Numbered from the stretch's first letter, positions 9,277 to 16,998 are shown. The stretch: DNA of 64,000 nucleotides from an uncultured Lachnoclostridium sp. (GCA_944381625.1 CALWLW010000020.1:1-64000), one strand, 5' to 3'. Numbers and translations: made by a program. The notes: generated by a model from the letters alone, not told the origin.

Positions 9277-10191
9277 TTACTCCGTGAAAATGGTATTTTT
9301 GTCCAGTGTTTTGGGGATGCGCGTCTGGATCAGGTCGTCGATCAGCCGGCGCTCATAGGGATCGAAGACCTTGTTTACGATGCCAAGGCTCAGCGCTCTC
9401 CAGGCGGGCAGTCCCTTGTGCATCAGGCGTATGGCGGCGATCAGGCCGCGCAGGTCCAGGGCCTTGGCGGATATCTCCGCGCTGGCGCATTTCTCCTGAA
9501 GTTCCTGGAAGAGCCGGGCGAACTGCCGCTTCCAGTCAGGGGAGAGGGAAGGGAATTCCCGCCCCAGGAGTTTTTCCAGATTTTCTCCGGAGATGGCTGG
9601 CATCTCAATCACAACGAACCGGGAGGCCAGCGCCTCGTTCAGCTCGCGGGTGCCTGCGTAGCCGTAGTTCATGGTGGCGATAAACCGCGCGGCAGGATGC
9701 AGGGGAATCCGGTCGTATCCGGGGATATCGATGCTCTTGCGGAAATCCAGCGCTTCATGCAGTACGGCCAGCGCTTCGTTTTTGGCCATGTTGATCTCGT
9801 CCAGGACGCCGAAGCCGCCGAAGCGGGCGCTCCTGCTCACCGGCCCTTCCCGGAAGACCACTTCCCCGTCCCGGAACGTATCGGAGCCGATCAGGGAAGC
9901 GGCGTCCGCGTGAATGCTCAGGGAAATGTTGAAAACCGGCCGTCCGAAGGCGGCCGCCAGGTTCTCGGCAAAGACGTTTTTGCCGGTGGCCTTGGGGCCG
10001 GTCAGCAGCAGATTTTCTCCGCACAGCAGGGCGGAGAGCGCGTCCTCCCAGATCTCGGTCCCATAATAGAAATAACGGGGGCGGTATACGCGGCCGGAGA
10101 CTTCGTCGTTCACATTATAAGTATCCCGGAACGCCTGAAGCTCCTGGATCAGATCCGGGGATATTCCTTCTTCTTGTAAAAAATTCAGCAA
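9277..10191 (-). CDS. MoxR-type AAA+ ATPase (TTG start)
   Basis: This 304-residue AAA+ protein has Walker A GPKATGKN, Walker B FGVLDEINMAKNEAL and the sensor stretch RFIATMNYGYAGTRELNEALASRF, all typical of MoxR/dynein-related ATPases. The Walker A ends in Asn where Ser or Thr usually follows the Lys, an uncommon change. The reading frame starts with TTG at 10191; AGGAGG lies 8 bases upstream and there is no in-frame ATG nearby, so TTG is the likely start. It is first in a two-gene operon with the VWA protein. Family members remodel or activate a client protein together with the VWA partner. The client here is not identified. Confidence 0.85.
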   Translation of the reverse strand: MLNFLQEEGISPDLIQELQAFRDTYNVNDEVSGRVYRPRYFYYGTEIWEDALSALLCGENLLLTGPKATGKNVFAENLAAAFGRPVFNISLSIHADAASLIGSDTFRDGEVVFREGPVSRSARFGGFGVLDEINMAKNEALAVLHEALDFRKSIDIPGYDRIPLHPAARFIATMNYGYAGTRELNEALASRFVVIEMPAISGENLEKLLGREFPSLSPDWKRQFARLFQELQEKCASAEISAKALDLRGLIAAIRLMHKGLPAWRALSLGIVNKVFDPYERRLIDDLIQTRIPKTLDKNTIFTE

Positions 10192-10220
10192 AATGGGTAC
10201 CTCCTTCTCAAGCCCATTAT

Positions 10221-10240
10221 GTTACAGTTCACACTGTAAC
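10221..10240. promoter_or_regulatory. perfect dyad in the divergent moxR/ASKHA promoter region
   Basis: GTTACAGT-TCAC-ACTGTAAC is a perfect 8-bp inverted repeat lying 29 bases from the moxR start and beside a minus-strand TATAAT (10244-10249). It looks like an operator for a dimeric repressor acting on the moxR-VWA operon. The regulator is not known. Confidence 0.5.
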
Positions 10241-10278
10241 CCTATTATAGCACCAGAAGAAGAAAACAGAAGAAAAAC

Positions 10279-10307
10279 TTTAGATGTTGGGGAAATTCGT
10301 ATATAAT
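10279..10307 (+). promoter_or_regulatory. promoter of the ASKHA gene
   Basis: TTTAGA (10279-10284), a 17-base spacer and TATAAT (10302-10307), with the start codon 30 bases downstream behind ACAGGAGG. Confidence 0.6.
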
Positions 10308-10337
10308 GGGACAAGAGGAATGTACAGGAGGCAGTCT

Positions 10338-11861
10338 ATGGACGGATTGAGCAGAAAAATATATTTGGAGCTGGCCGCGCCCACGAAGGAGGATGCGGCG
10401 TCTTCCCAGGAAAGGATCCTGCGGGCCCTGAAAGCGGATTATGGAGAAGTGAGGATGCCGTGCAGAATCCTGAGGATGCTGTACCCGCTGTGTGAAGAGG
10501 CGGACTGGAAGGTGACGGTGACGCTGGCCTGGGACGGCAGGGGATGGGAGATCATGAATCTGGAAGCAGGCGATGTCTCCGCCAGACATTATGGGGTCTG
10601 CGCGGATCTGGGCAGCACGACGGTGGTTCTCCAACTGGTAGACTGTGAAACCGGCAGGGTGCTGGCTTCCACCAGTTCCTACAACCGGCAGACGGCTTAC
10701 GGCGCAGATATCCTGACCAGGATTTTTTATACGAAGGATCATCCGGAACATCTGGAAGAACTGCGGAAGGCCACGGTGGAAAACTTTCTGGACGCCTTCG
10801 CGGAACTGAAGGAAAAGTCGGGGATCGGTCCGGAATCCTATGCTTCCATGGTCGTATCAGGAAACATGACGATGGTTCATTTTCTGATCGGCATGGACCC
10901 GTTCTGCATCTTCTCTGCTCCCTATGCGGTGCAGGCGGATCATCCGGATTTTATCCCGGCGTCCCAACTGGGATTCCCGTTTCACGGGTATGTCTATTGT
11001 TACCCGGGACGGGCCAATTATCTGGGCGGCGACATCGTAAGCGGCGCGGTGGCCACAGGGATCGCCAGAAGTGAGGAGATCTGCATTTTTCTGGACATTG
11101 GCACCAATGGAGAACTGGTGGTGGGCAACCGGGAATTCCTCCTGTGCGGCGCGGGAGCTGCGGGACCGGCTCTGGAGGGCGGAAGCGTGAAGACCGGCAT
11201 GTGCGCCAGGGACGGAGCTGTCCAGCATATCCGGCTGGATGGGGAGGCGTTCCAGGCGGATGTGATCGGCGGCGGAAAGGCGGAAGGGATCTGCGGGTCG
11301 GGGATCGTGGATCTGATCGCGGAGCTTTTCCTGCACGGCTGGGTGGATATCCGGGGACGTTTCGTGCCGGAAGCCTCCGGGAAGATTGTGGAAAGGGACG
11401 GGGAGTACGCGGTGGAATATGCGCCGTCCCTGTATTTTTACCAGTGCGACCTGGATGAATTTCTCAGCACCAAAGCCGCCGCGGCTACGATGGTGGAATA
11501 TATGATGAACTTGATAGGGCTGACCATGCAGGATGTGGGCAAATTCCAGGTGGCCGGGGCGTTTGGGGCCTATATTGACAAGGAAGCAGCCGTCACCATA
11601 GGCATGTACCCGGATCTGGAACGCAGCCGGTTGATATCGGCGGGAAATACCTCTTTAAAAGGCGCGTACGAGATGCTGCTGCACAAAGACTGTCTGGAGC
11701 AGGTGCAGGATATCCTGTCCCGGATGGAATATGTGCAGTTTGGTGAGGTGGAGGATTTTATTCATCTCATGGGAGCGGCCAGAGCGGTGCCCCATACGGA
11801 TCTGGGAAGATACCCGACGGTGGTGGAGAAACTCCGTAAAAACGGAATTCATGGATTTTAG
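10338..11861 (+). CDS. RACo-like ASKHA-domain protein (DUF4445), without ferredoxin domain
   Basis: This 507-residue protein belongs to the actin-like ATPase (ASKHA) family. Nucleotide-binding elements are ADLGSTTVVLQLVD (about residues 89-102), FLDIGTNGELVVG, CGAGAAGPALEGG and GICGSGIVDLIAEL. The best-known relatives are reductive activators of corrinoid proteins (RACo), which use ATP to drive electron transfer to the cobalt centre. Those usually carry an N-terminal [2Fe-2S] domain. Here the N-terminal 85 residues have no such cysteine cluster, so electrons would have to come from another protein, or the role differs. The start at 10338 is set by ACAGGAGG. No corrinoid protein or methyltransferase is encoded nearby. 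It is monocistronic and divergent from moxR-VWA. Confidence 0.75.
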   Translation: MDGLSRKIYLELAAPTKEDAASSQERILRALKADYGEVRMPCRILRMLYPLCEEADWKVTVTLAWDGRGWEIMNLEAGDVSARHYGVCADLGSTTVVLQLVDCETGRVLASTSSYNRQTAYGADILTRIFYTKDHPEHLEELRKATVENFLDAFAELKEKSGIGPESYASMVVSGNMTMVHFLIGMDPFCIFSAPYAVQADHPDFIPASQLGFPFHGYVYCYPGRANYLGGDIVSGAVATGIARSEEICIFLDIGTNGELVVGNREFLLCGAGAAGPALEGGSVKTGMCARDGAVQHIRLDGEAFQADVIGGGKAEGICGSGIVDLIAELFLHGWVDIRGRFVPEASGKIVERDGEYAVEYAPSLYFYQCDLDEFLSTKAAAATMVEYMMNLIGLTMQDVGKFQVAGAFGAYIDKEAAVTIGMYPDLERSRLISAGNTSLKGAYEMLLHKDCLEQVQDILSRMEYVQFGEVEDFIHLMGAARAVPHTDLGRYPTVVEKLRKNGIHGF

Positions 11862-11919
11862 AGGACAGACGGCTCAGGGGACATGCGGATATGTCTGCTG
11901 GGCCTGCTGTTTGCAGTCA

Positions 11920-12370
11920 TAAAAATGAGCATGTGAAAGGCGGTACAAGAATCTTTTCTAAAAATTCTCATACCGCCTATTGTACTGTAATTTCCAATGG
12001 ACTTTAAACCTCTTATCTTTCATCTATATTTTATGAATCCTTGCGGATTTCTTTCTGCCCTTCTGTCCATCTTTAAGATGAATATAAGGCGTTCCCCGGT
12101 TCGATCACCGGTCCATGTGGTTTTTTATTAACAAGGTATTGTTCCTTTACCTTCTATAAACATCTTTCGTTTTTACCAACAATCCATGTGGTAATCAATT
12201 TAATATAAAAATTCTTTATGAAGTTTTTGGAATTAAGTAAATGTGTTCGGTGGTCCGTACCTTCCTTTCCGTTATACTATGGGGTGGAACGTTAAGTTTT
12301 GATTGGACTCTCCTCCTTTTCCTGCTCCTCTTCGTCGGGATTTTTTGTTTTTTTCGTTCTTTTGTTTTAT
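11920..12370 (-). ncRNA. candidate structured non-coding RNA with its own consensus promoter
   Basis: A minus-strand transcript starting near 12370 would run about 430-450 bases. It carries an A-rich 5' end, a purine-rich AAAGGAGGAGAG stretch, two copies of ACCACATGGA, a CCGGT-GATCGA-ACCGG hairpin at about 12097-12112, and an ending hairpin at 11938-11978 (TACCGCCT paired with AGGCGGTA). The hairpin is followed by a T-rich tail. No reading frame of useful length with a ribosome site exists on this strand. Base composition is much more AT-rich than the flanking genes. It does not match tmRNA, RNase P RNA, 6S or SRP RNA by eye. Other large clostridial RNA classes (raiA, ROOL and the like) could not be tested without covariance models. 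Confidence 0.5.
11938..11978 (-). terminator. hairpin ending the minus-strand RNA
   Basis: AGGCGGTA and TACCGCCT form an 8-bp stem, with an inner AGAAT/ATTCT stem. On the minus strand it is followed by TTTCAC and then ATTTTTAT, a loose T-rich tail. Confidence 0.5.
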
Positions 12371-12376
12371 GAGTTT

Positions 12377-12404
12377 ATTATAGCATGATATTTTTAAATG
12401 TCAA
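12377..12404 (-). promoter_or_regulatory. consensus promoter TTGACA-16-TATAAT reading leftward
   Basis: A perfect -35 (12399-12404) and perfect -10 (12377-12382) with a 16-base spacer on the minus strand. No protein start lies downstream within 400 bases, which is the main reason to propose an RNA gene. Confidence 0.75.
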
Positions 12405-12448
12405 CATATTTTTATAAAAAATTTAAATTATCTGAATTTATCCACACA

Positions 12449-12500
12449 GTTCACTCGTCTGCCAGAACAGTCAGATGCCGTGCTTGCACGGGCAGATGAC
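12449..12500 (+). repeat. interspersed repeat, copy A
   Basis: Begins GTTCACTCGTC and contains GCCAGAA, TCAGATG and the dyad core CCGTGC-TT-GCACGG. Copies B (12621) and C (33045, opposite strand) share most of the first 40 positions. Confidence 0.6.
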
Positions 12501-12620
12501 AGTTTCTGAGCAGACGAAGGGAGCGCCCGCATATGAGCAAAGGTAGCTGAGAAGCAGCGGGGAGCGCGAGAGCGCGTCTTTGCGAATGGCGCGGGTGAAC
12601 TGCGGCGGTACAGTGGAGCG

Positions 12621-12660
12621 GTTTACTCGACTGCCAGAACAGTCAGATAACGTGTCCGGT
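12621..12660 (+). repeat. interspersed repeat, copy B (partial)
   Basis: Begins GTTTACTCGACTGCCAGAAC and continues AGTCAGAT, matching copy A at nearly every position of its first 28 bases before diverging ahead of the aldo/keto reductase gene. The 120 bases between copies A and B hold short GC-rich hairpins (for example GAGCGCGAGAGCGCG) and no gene. Confidence 0.55.
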
Positions 12661-12727
12661 GTTTGACGGGAGCCGGCGGATTTGGTACACTGAGGAACAG
12701 ACCAACAGGAGCGGAAGGGAGTATGCC

Positions 12728-13903
12728 ATGCAATACAGGACAGACCGGAAAGGAACGAAATTATCCATATTGGGATACGGATGTCTGCGTTTTACAAAGA
12801 AGAACGGGAAAATCGACCTGGATAAAACGGAAGCGGAGATTATGGAAGCGATCCGCGGCGGCGTCAATTATTTTGATACGGCCTACGTCTACGGCGGAAG
12901 CGAGGCGGCGCTGGGGGAGATCCTGAAGCGGAACGGCTGCCGGGAGCAGGTGTATATTGCCACCAAGCTGCCTCACTATCTGATCAAATCAAAAACGGGC
13001 CTGGAGCGGTGTTTCCAGGAGCAGCTGTCCCGTCTGCAGACTGATTATGTGGATTATTACCTGATGCACATGCTCAACGACGCCGAGACCTGGGAACATT
13101 TAAAAGAGCGCGGCGTGGCGGACTGGATCGCTGAGAAACGGGCGGCGGGACAGATCCGCAATATCGGTTTTTCTTACCATGGGAACACGGCCCATTTTAA
13201 AGAACTGCTGGACGCCTATGACTGGGATTTCTGTCAGATTCAGTACAATTATATGGATGAACATACCCAGGCGGGCCGGGCGGGACTGGAATACGCCAGG
13301 GAGAAAGGCATCCCGGTGATCATCATGGAACCGCTCCGGGGAGGGAAACTGGTGGAACTGCTTCCGGAGGAGGCAAAACGGCTGTTCCGGGAGAAGAACC
13401 AGGGTTCGCCCGCCCGGTGGGCCTTCCGCTGGCTCTGGGACCAGGAAGGTGTGACGGTGGTGCTGTCGGGGATGAACTCCCTGGAAATGGTAAAGGAAAA
13501 TATCAGGACAGCCTGCGAAGCGAAGCCGGGGATGCTGACGGAAGAGGATCTGGCTGTGTATGAAGCGGTGAAACAGGAGATCAACCGGAAGCTGAAGGTG
13601 GGATGCACGGCCTGCGGCTACTGTATGCCCTGTCCTCAGGGAATCGATATTCCGGGGACGTTCCGCTGTTACAACGAAATGTACATGGAGAAGCCCAGGG
13701 TGGGGAAGAAAGAATACCTGATGACCACAGCGTTCCGAAAGAACCAGAATCCCGCGTCCAAATGCATCCGCTGCGGAAAATGTGAGAAACACTGTCCTCA
13801 GGGGATAGAGATCCGTAAGGAACTGAAGACGGCGGCAGGAGAGCTGGAAGATCTTCGTTACCGGGCTCTGTCCGCACTGGTGCGGCTGTTGAAAATATGG
13901 TGA
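12728..13903 (+). CDS. aldo/keto reductase with C-terminal 4Fe-4S ferredoxin-like domain
   Basis: This 391-residue protein has an N-terminal AKR barrel: the YFDTAYVYGGSE segment with the catalytic Asp and Tyr, Lys in IATKLPHY, and DYYLMHML with the His. An extra domain near residues 290-390 follows, with CTACGYCMPCPQG and CIRCGKCEKHCPQG, each arranged to bind a 4Fe-4S cluster. This fusion is common in anaerobic clostridia and is assumed to move electrons between ferredoxin-like partners and an aldehyde, ketone or sugar substrate; the real substrate is unknown. The ATG at 12728 follows AAGGGAG. It lies 69 bases ahead of deoD on the same strand and may be co-transcribed with it. Confidence 0.88.
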   Translation: MQYRTDRKGTKLSILGYGCLRFTKKNGKIDLDKTEAEIMEAIRGGVNYFDTAYVYGGSEAALGEILKRNGCREQVYIATKLPHYLIKSKTGLERCFQEQLSRLQTDYVDYYLMHMLNDAETWEHLKERGVADWIAEKRAAGQIRNIGFSYHGNTAHFKELLDAYDWDFCQIQYNYMDEHTQAGRAGLEYAREKGIPVIIMEPLRGGKLVELLPEEAKRLFREKNQGSPARWAFRWLWDQEGVTVVLSGMNSLEMVKENIRTACEAKPGMLTEEDLAVYEAVKQEINRKLKVGCTACGYCMPCPQGIDIPGTFRCYNEMYMEKPRVGKKEYLMTTAFRKNQNPASKCIRCGKCEKHCPQGIEIRKELKTAAGELEDLRYRALSALVRLLKIW

Positions 13904-13972
13904 AAAATCCATTGACAAAAGCGGGGGTTATCCCTGAAAATGATATCAGAAAATAAAAGGGGAGGTATGTGT

Positions 13973-14689
13973 ATGTCAACACCACATAATCAAGCAGAAA
14001 AAGGTCAGTTTGCCAAATGCGTCCTGATGCCGGGCGATCCGCTTAGGGCAAAATATGTAGCGGAACATTTCCTGGAGGATGTAAAGCTGGTCAACCAGGT
14101 GCGCAATGTGCTGGGCTACACGGGGACCTACCATGGGAAACCGGTGAGCGTCATGGCCAGCGGGATGGGGATGCCGTCCATTGGAATCTATTCGTATGAA
14201 CTTTACAAATTCTATGATGTGGAGAGCATTATCCGGATCGGTTCGGCAGGATCGTATGATAAAGATCTGAAGGTTTATGATCTGATCCTGGCGGACGGCG
14301 CATACAGCCGTTCTTCCTACGCTTTGTGCCAGAACGGTGACACGGAAGAGGTGCAGTACCCGGATACGGGGCTGAATTATGCAATTCTGGACGCAGGCAA
14401 ACGGCTGAATATTCCGGTGACGCTGGGAAGGATTCATTCCAGCGACGCGTTCTACTGCGAGCCGGGCCAGCCGGGATACGAATATTACCGAAAGGAAAAG
14501 AACTGTCTCTGCGTGGAGATGGAGAGCTTCGCGCTGTTCCACAACGCCAAAGTGCTGGGCAAAAAGGCGGCCTGCCTGCTGACCATCTCGGACTCCATGG
14601 TGACGCACGAGGAGACGACGGCGGAAGAGCGCCAGAACGCATTTACCAACATGATGGAAGTGGCTCTGGAGGCGGCAGTACGTGGCTAA
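13973..14689 (+). CDS. deoD: purine-nucleoside phosphorylase, DeoD type
   Basis: This 238-residue enzyme cleaves purine (deoxy)nucleosides with phosphate in nucleoside salvage. Family signatures are VLMPGDPLRAKYVAEHFL at the N-terminus, ASGMGMPSIGIYSYELYKFY (phosphate loop), IRIGSAGSYD, and CVEMESFALFHNAK with the ribose-binding Glu. Length matches the hexameric bacterial DeoD group. The start at 13973 is preferred over the ATG at 13967 because GGGGAGG ends one base before the latter. The stop overlaps the GTG start of the next gene by 8 bases, indicating translational coupling to the shikimate-kinase-like gene. Confidence 0.93.
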   Translation: MSTPHNQAEKGQFAKCVLMPGDPLRAKYVAEHFLEDVKLVNQVRNVLGYTGTYHGKPVSVMASGMGMPSIGIYSYELYKFYDVESIIRIGSAGSYDKDLKVYDLILADGAYSRSSYALCQNGDTEEVQYPDTGLNYAILDAGKRLNIPVTLGRIHSSDAFYCEPGQPGYEYYRKEKNCLCVEMESFALFHNAKVLGKKAACLLTISDSMVTHEETTAEERQNAFTNMMEVALEAAVRG

Positions 14690-15191
14690 AGACAATATCA
14701 CCCTGATCGGCATGCCGGGCGTGGGCAAGAGCACGGTGGGGGTGGTGCTGGCCAAGGTGCTGGGGTACCGGTTCCTGGATTCGGATCTGGAGATCCAGGA
14801 ACAGACCGGACGGCTGCTCCATGAGCTGATCGAAGAGCATGGGGACGACGGGTTTTTGGAGATTGAGAACCGGGTCAACGCGGGGCTCCAGGTTCACCGT
14901 TCGGTGGTGGCCACCGGAGGCAGCGCGGTGTTCGGCAGGGAGGCGATGGAGCATCTGAGGGAGATTTCCACCGTGGTCTATCTTCGGCTGCCCTGCGAAG
15001 AACTGGCGAAGCGGCTGGGCGACCTCCATCAGAGGGGAGTGGTCCTGAAACCGGGCCAGACCCTGCGGGACTTGATGGAAGAACGGGCACCTTATTATGA
15101 AAAATACGCCCATATCACCGTGGATGAAGAAGATCTGGATATCCGCGGCATCGTGCAGAAGATCACATCAGCGTTAGAAAATATTGGATAA
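14682..15191 (+). CDS. shikimate kinase-like P-loop kinase (GTG start)
   Basis: This 169-residue P-loop kinase has the shikimate kinase layout: Walker A GMPGVGKST, the DSD acidic pair at about residues 34-36, VVATGGSAVF, and the late RAPYYEKYA segment. Shikimate kinase phosphorylates shikimate in aromatic amino-acid synthesis. However, the usual FRxxE motif is replaced by GFLEIE, so an Arg that normally contacts the shikimate carboxylate is absent. Clostridial genomes hold a subgroup of such proteins annotated as shikimate kinase; a different small-molecule substrate is possible. GTG start, coupled to deoD by an 8-base overlap. No other aromatic-pathway gene is nearby. Confidence 0.72.
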   Translation: MAKDNITLIGMPGVGKSTVGVVLAKVLGYRFLDSDLEIQEQTGRLLHELIEEHGDDGFLEIENRVNAGLQVHRSVVATGGSAVFGREAMEHLREISTVVYLRLPCEELAKRLGDLHQRGVVLKPGQTLRDLMEERAPYYEKYAHITVDEEDLDIRGIVQKITSALENIG

Positions 15192-15801
15192 GTCTGTCTC
15201 CGTCAGCCAGACCCGGCTGACGGGGCAGAGATCCCGTCCTCTCAGGGTGCCATTGGACGCCGAGGACGGGTTTTTTCGTATGTTCCACTGCTTCGATAAC
15301 GCCGTCGGGAGCCGTCTGGGTCACTTTAAGATTGCTGCCCAGCCTGCCAAGCCCCTGATGATGGGCGCTGTTGACCAGGCAGGACGGCCCGTAGAGCCTG
15401 CCCAGTACGCTGCCGGACACGCACTGCACCGGATGCACCTGATCGTTTCCGTTCCAGGCATGGACGGAGGCGGTGGGAAGATCCTGCAGGATGGAACCGC
15501 CGAAATAGACGTTTAAAAGCTGCATGCCCCGGCAGATGCCGAGAACCGGCTTGTTCAGCCGGAGGAAAGCATCCAGGCTGGAAAGCTGGGCCTGATCCAG
15601 AGCGGGATCAATGTTGACGGAGCCGCAGTTGTTTTCCCCGAAGAAGGCGGGATCCATGTCGCCGCCGCCGGGCAGCAGAAGTCCGTTATAATCGGAGACG
15701 GAGTCTGGCCGGAGGCACACATGGGCTTCAGCCCCCAGGCGGCGCAGGGCGGCCGTGTAATTTTTTGCCAGATCGGGGATACCGGAAATAAGAATACGCA
15801 T
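15163..15801 (-). CDS. gamma-glutamyl-GABA hydrolase-type class I glutamine amidotransferase
   Basis: This 212-residue protein has the class I amidotransferase triad: the Cys in VLGICRGMQLLNVYFGG and the His and Glu in VLGVQWHPERTG. The LLLPGGGDMDPAFFGE segment is typical of the PuuD-like group that hydrolyses gamma-glutamyl conjugates such as gamma-glutamyl-GABA. The frame is open far upstream, but the family begins at MRILISGIPDLAKNY, so the ATG at 15801 is used even though only a weak GGAA ribosome site precedes it. It is convergent with the shikimate-kinase-like gene and overlaps its end by 29 bases. It is divergent from the dipeptidase gene. Confidence 0.85.
   Translation of the reverse strand: MRILISGIPDLAKNYTAALRRLGAEAHVCLRPDSVSDYNGLLLPGGGDMDPAFFGENNCGSVNIDPALDQAQLSSLDAFLRLNKPVLGICRGMQLLNVYFGGSILQDLPTASVHAWNGNDQVHPVQCVSGSVLGRLYGPSCLVNSAHHQGLGRLGSNLKVTQTAPDGVIEAVEHTKKPVLGVQWHPERTGSLPRQPGLADGDRLIQYFLTLM
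15233..15276 (+). terminator. rho-independent terminator inside the antisense amidotransferase gene
   Basis: CCCGTCCTC (15233-15241) pairs with GAGGACGGG (15262-15270), followed by six T's. It lies just past the shikimate-kinase-like stop, within the coding sequence of the convergent gene. A second hairpin (CCGTCAGCC/CGGCTGACGG) precedes it at about 15200-15222. Confidence 0.75.
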
Positions 15802-15912
15802 ATATATAGTTCCATGGGACGGATGAAGGACAGATCCGGTCCGAAAAAGAGGTTTAAAGTATTGTATTCCGGCGGCGGGAAAAATGTGCGGCCGGGATAA
15901 AGGAGGATGGTT

Positions 15913-16953
15913 ATGCAGATTGAAGAACAATATCTGGAACAGGCTGTAAGACTCCACCAAAGCTGCCCGGTGGTGGACGCGCACCTGGACCTGGCGGGGG
16001 AGCTTTTGCTCCATGTGAACAACGGGGAGAGGGACGTGCTGCGCAGACATTATCTGGAGGAACTGCGGGAGGGAGGCTTCAATCTGGTGGTATCCTCCGT
16101 CTATCTGGAGAATCAGTACCTGCCGGAGATGGGTCTGCGCATGGCCATGGACCAGATCGGGGTGCTGCTGGAGGAAGTGGACCGGAACGAAGAGTTCCTG
16201 CTGGTGAAGACAGCGCGGGATCTGGACCGGGCCCTTGAGGAAGACCGGATCGGGATACTGCTCTATCTGGAAGGGATGGATTTCATGGGGACAGATTTCC
16301 TTCTTCTGCGCACGCTCTGGGAGATGGGTGTGCGCGGGGCGTCCCTGACCTGGAGCCGGAGAAATGCCCTCGCCAGCGGCTGCTGTGTGGCTTCCAGGCG
16401 GGTGCCGGTTCCTGGAGGGCTGACGGACGAAGGCGTGGAAGCCGTGCGCCGGATGGAGGAGATGGGGATGTTCCTGGATGTGAGCCACTTAAACGACGAC
16501 GGCTTTGAAGATGTGTGCGCGGTGGCGGAAAAGCCTTTCGCGGCCACTCATTCCAACAGCCGGACCATTTATTTTAATTACCGGAACCTGACGGACGCCC
16601 AGCTTCGCAGGCTGGCGGAGCGGGGCGGGGTGGCCGGACTGAACGGCTGCAGTTATCTGGTGGGCTGCGGCCAGGGGGACGAAGCCCTGGACTGGCTGTG
16701 CAGTCATGCGGAATATATGGCCGCCTCCGTAGGCGCGGATAAGGTGGGATACGGTTTTGATTTCTGCGACGCGTACGACAATGCGAAGCCCCGGAGTTCC
16801 TGGGAGGAGAACCACAACGATTGTCTTGTAAGCCACCGGCATGTGCCCAGGCTGACGGCGGCGCTCCTGCAGAGAGGGATGAAGGAGGAGGACGTGAAGG
16901 GGATCATCGGCGGAAACTGGGTGCGGTATTTCCGCCGGATGCTGCCGAAGTAA
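15913..16953 (+). CDS. membrane dipeptidase (renal dipeptidase family, M19)
   Basis: This 346-residue zinc dipeptidase-like protein has metal ligands visible as VDAHLD (H24, D26), the Glu in LYLEGMD, the His residues in FLDVSHLND and FAATHSNSR, and Asp in GYGFDFCDA. Family members hydrolyse dipeptides, including ones with D-residues. There is no signal peptide, so it probably acts in the cytoplasm. AAGGAGG at 15900-15906 sets the start at 15913; the ATG at 15907 abuts the ribosome site and is unlikely to be used. It is transcribed alone, ahead of the tyrS T-box region. Confidence 0.9.
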   Translation: MQIEEQYLEQAVRLHQSCPVVDAHLDLAGELLLHVNNGERDVLRRHYLEELREGGFNLVVSSVYLENQYLPEMGLRMAMDQIGVLLEEVDRNEEFLLVKTARDLDRALEEDRIGILLYLEGMDFMGTDFLLLRTLWEMGVRGASLTWSRRNALASGCCVASRRVPVPGGLTDEGVEAVRRMEEMGMFLDVSHLNDDGFEDVCAVAEKPFAATHSNSRTIYFNYRNLTDAQLRRLAERGGVAGLNGCSYLVGCGQGDEALDWLCSHAEYMAASVGADKVGYGFDFCDAYDNAKPRSSWEENHNDCLVSHRHVPRLTAALLQRGMKEEDVKGIIGGNWVRYFRRMLPK

Positions 16954-16998
16954 GGAAGCGGCGCATACACGAAGTGAGGAGGCGGCACATAAAAGTCC

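Noticed and set aside
11862..11937. Possible terminator of the ASKHA gene
   Set aside because: The nearby hairpin at 11938-11978 has no T tract on the plus strand; its orientation fits the minus-strand RNA better.
12091..12118. CCGGTTCGATCACCGG, resembling a tRNA T-arm
   Set aside because: Only a 5-bp stem with a non-canonical loop, no acceptor, D- or anticodon arm around it on either strand. Treated as a hairpin of the RNA candidate.
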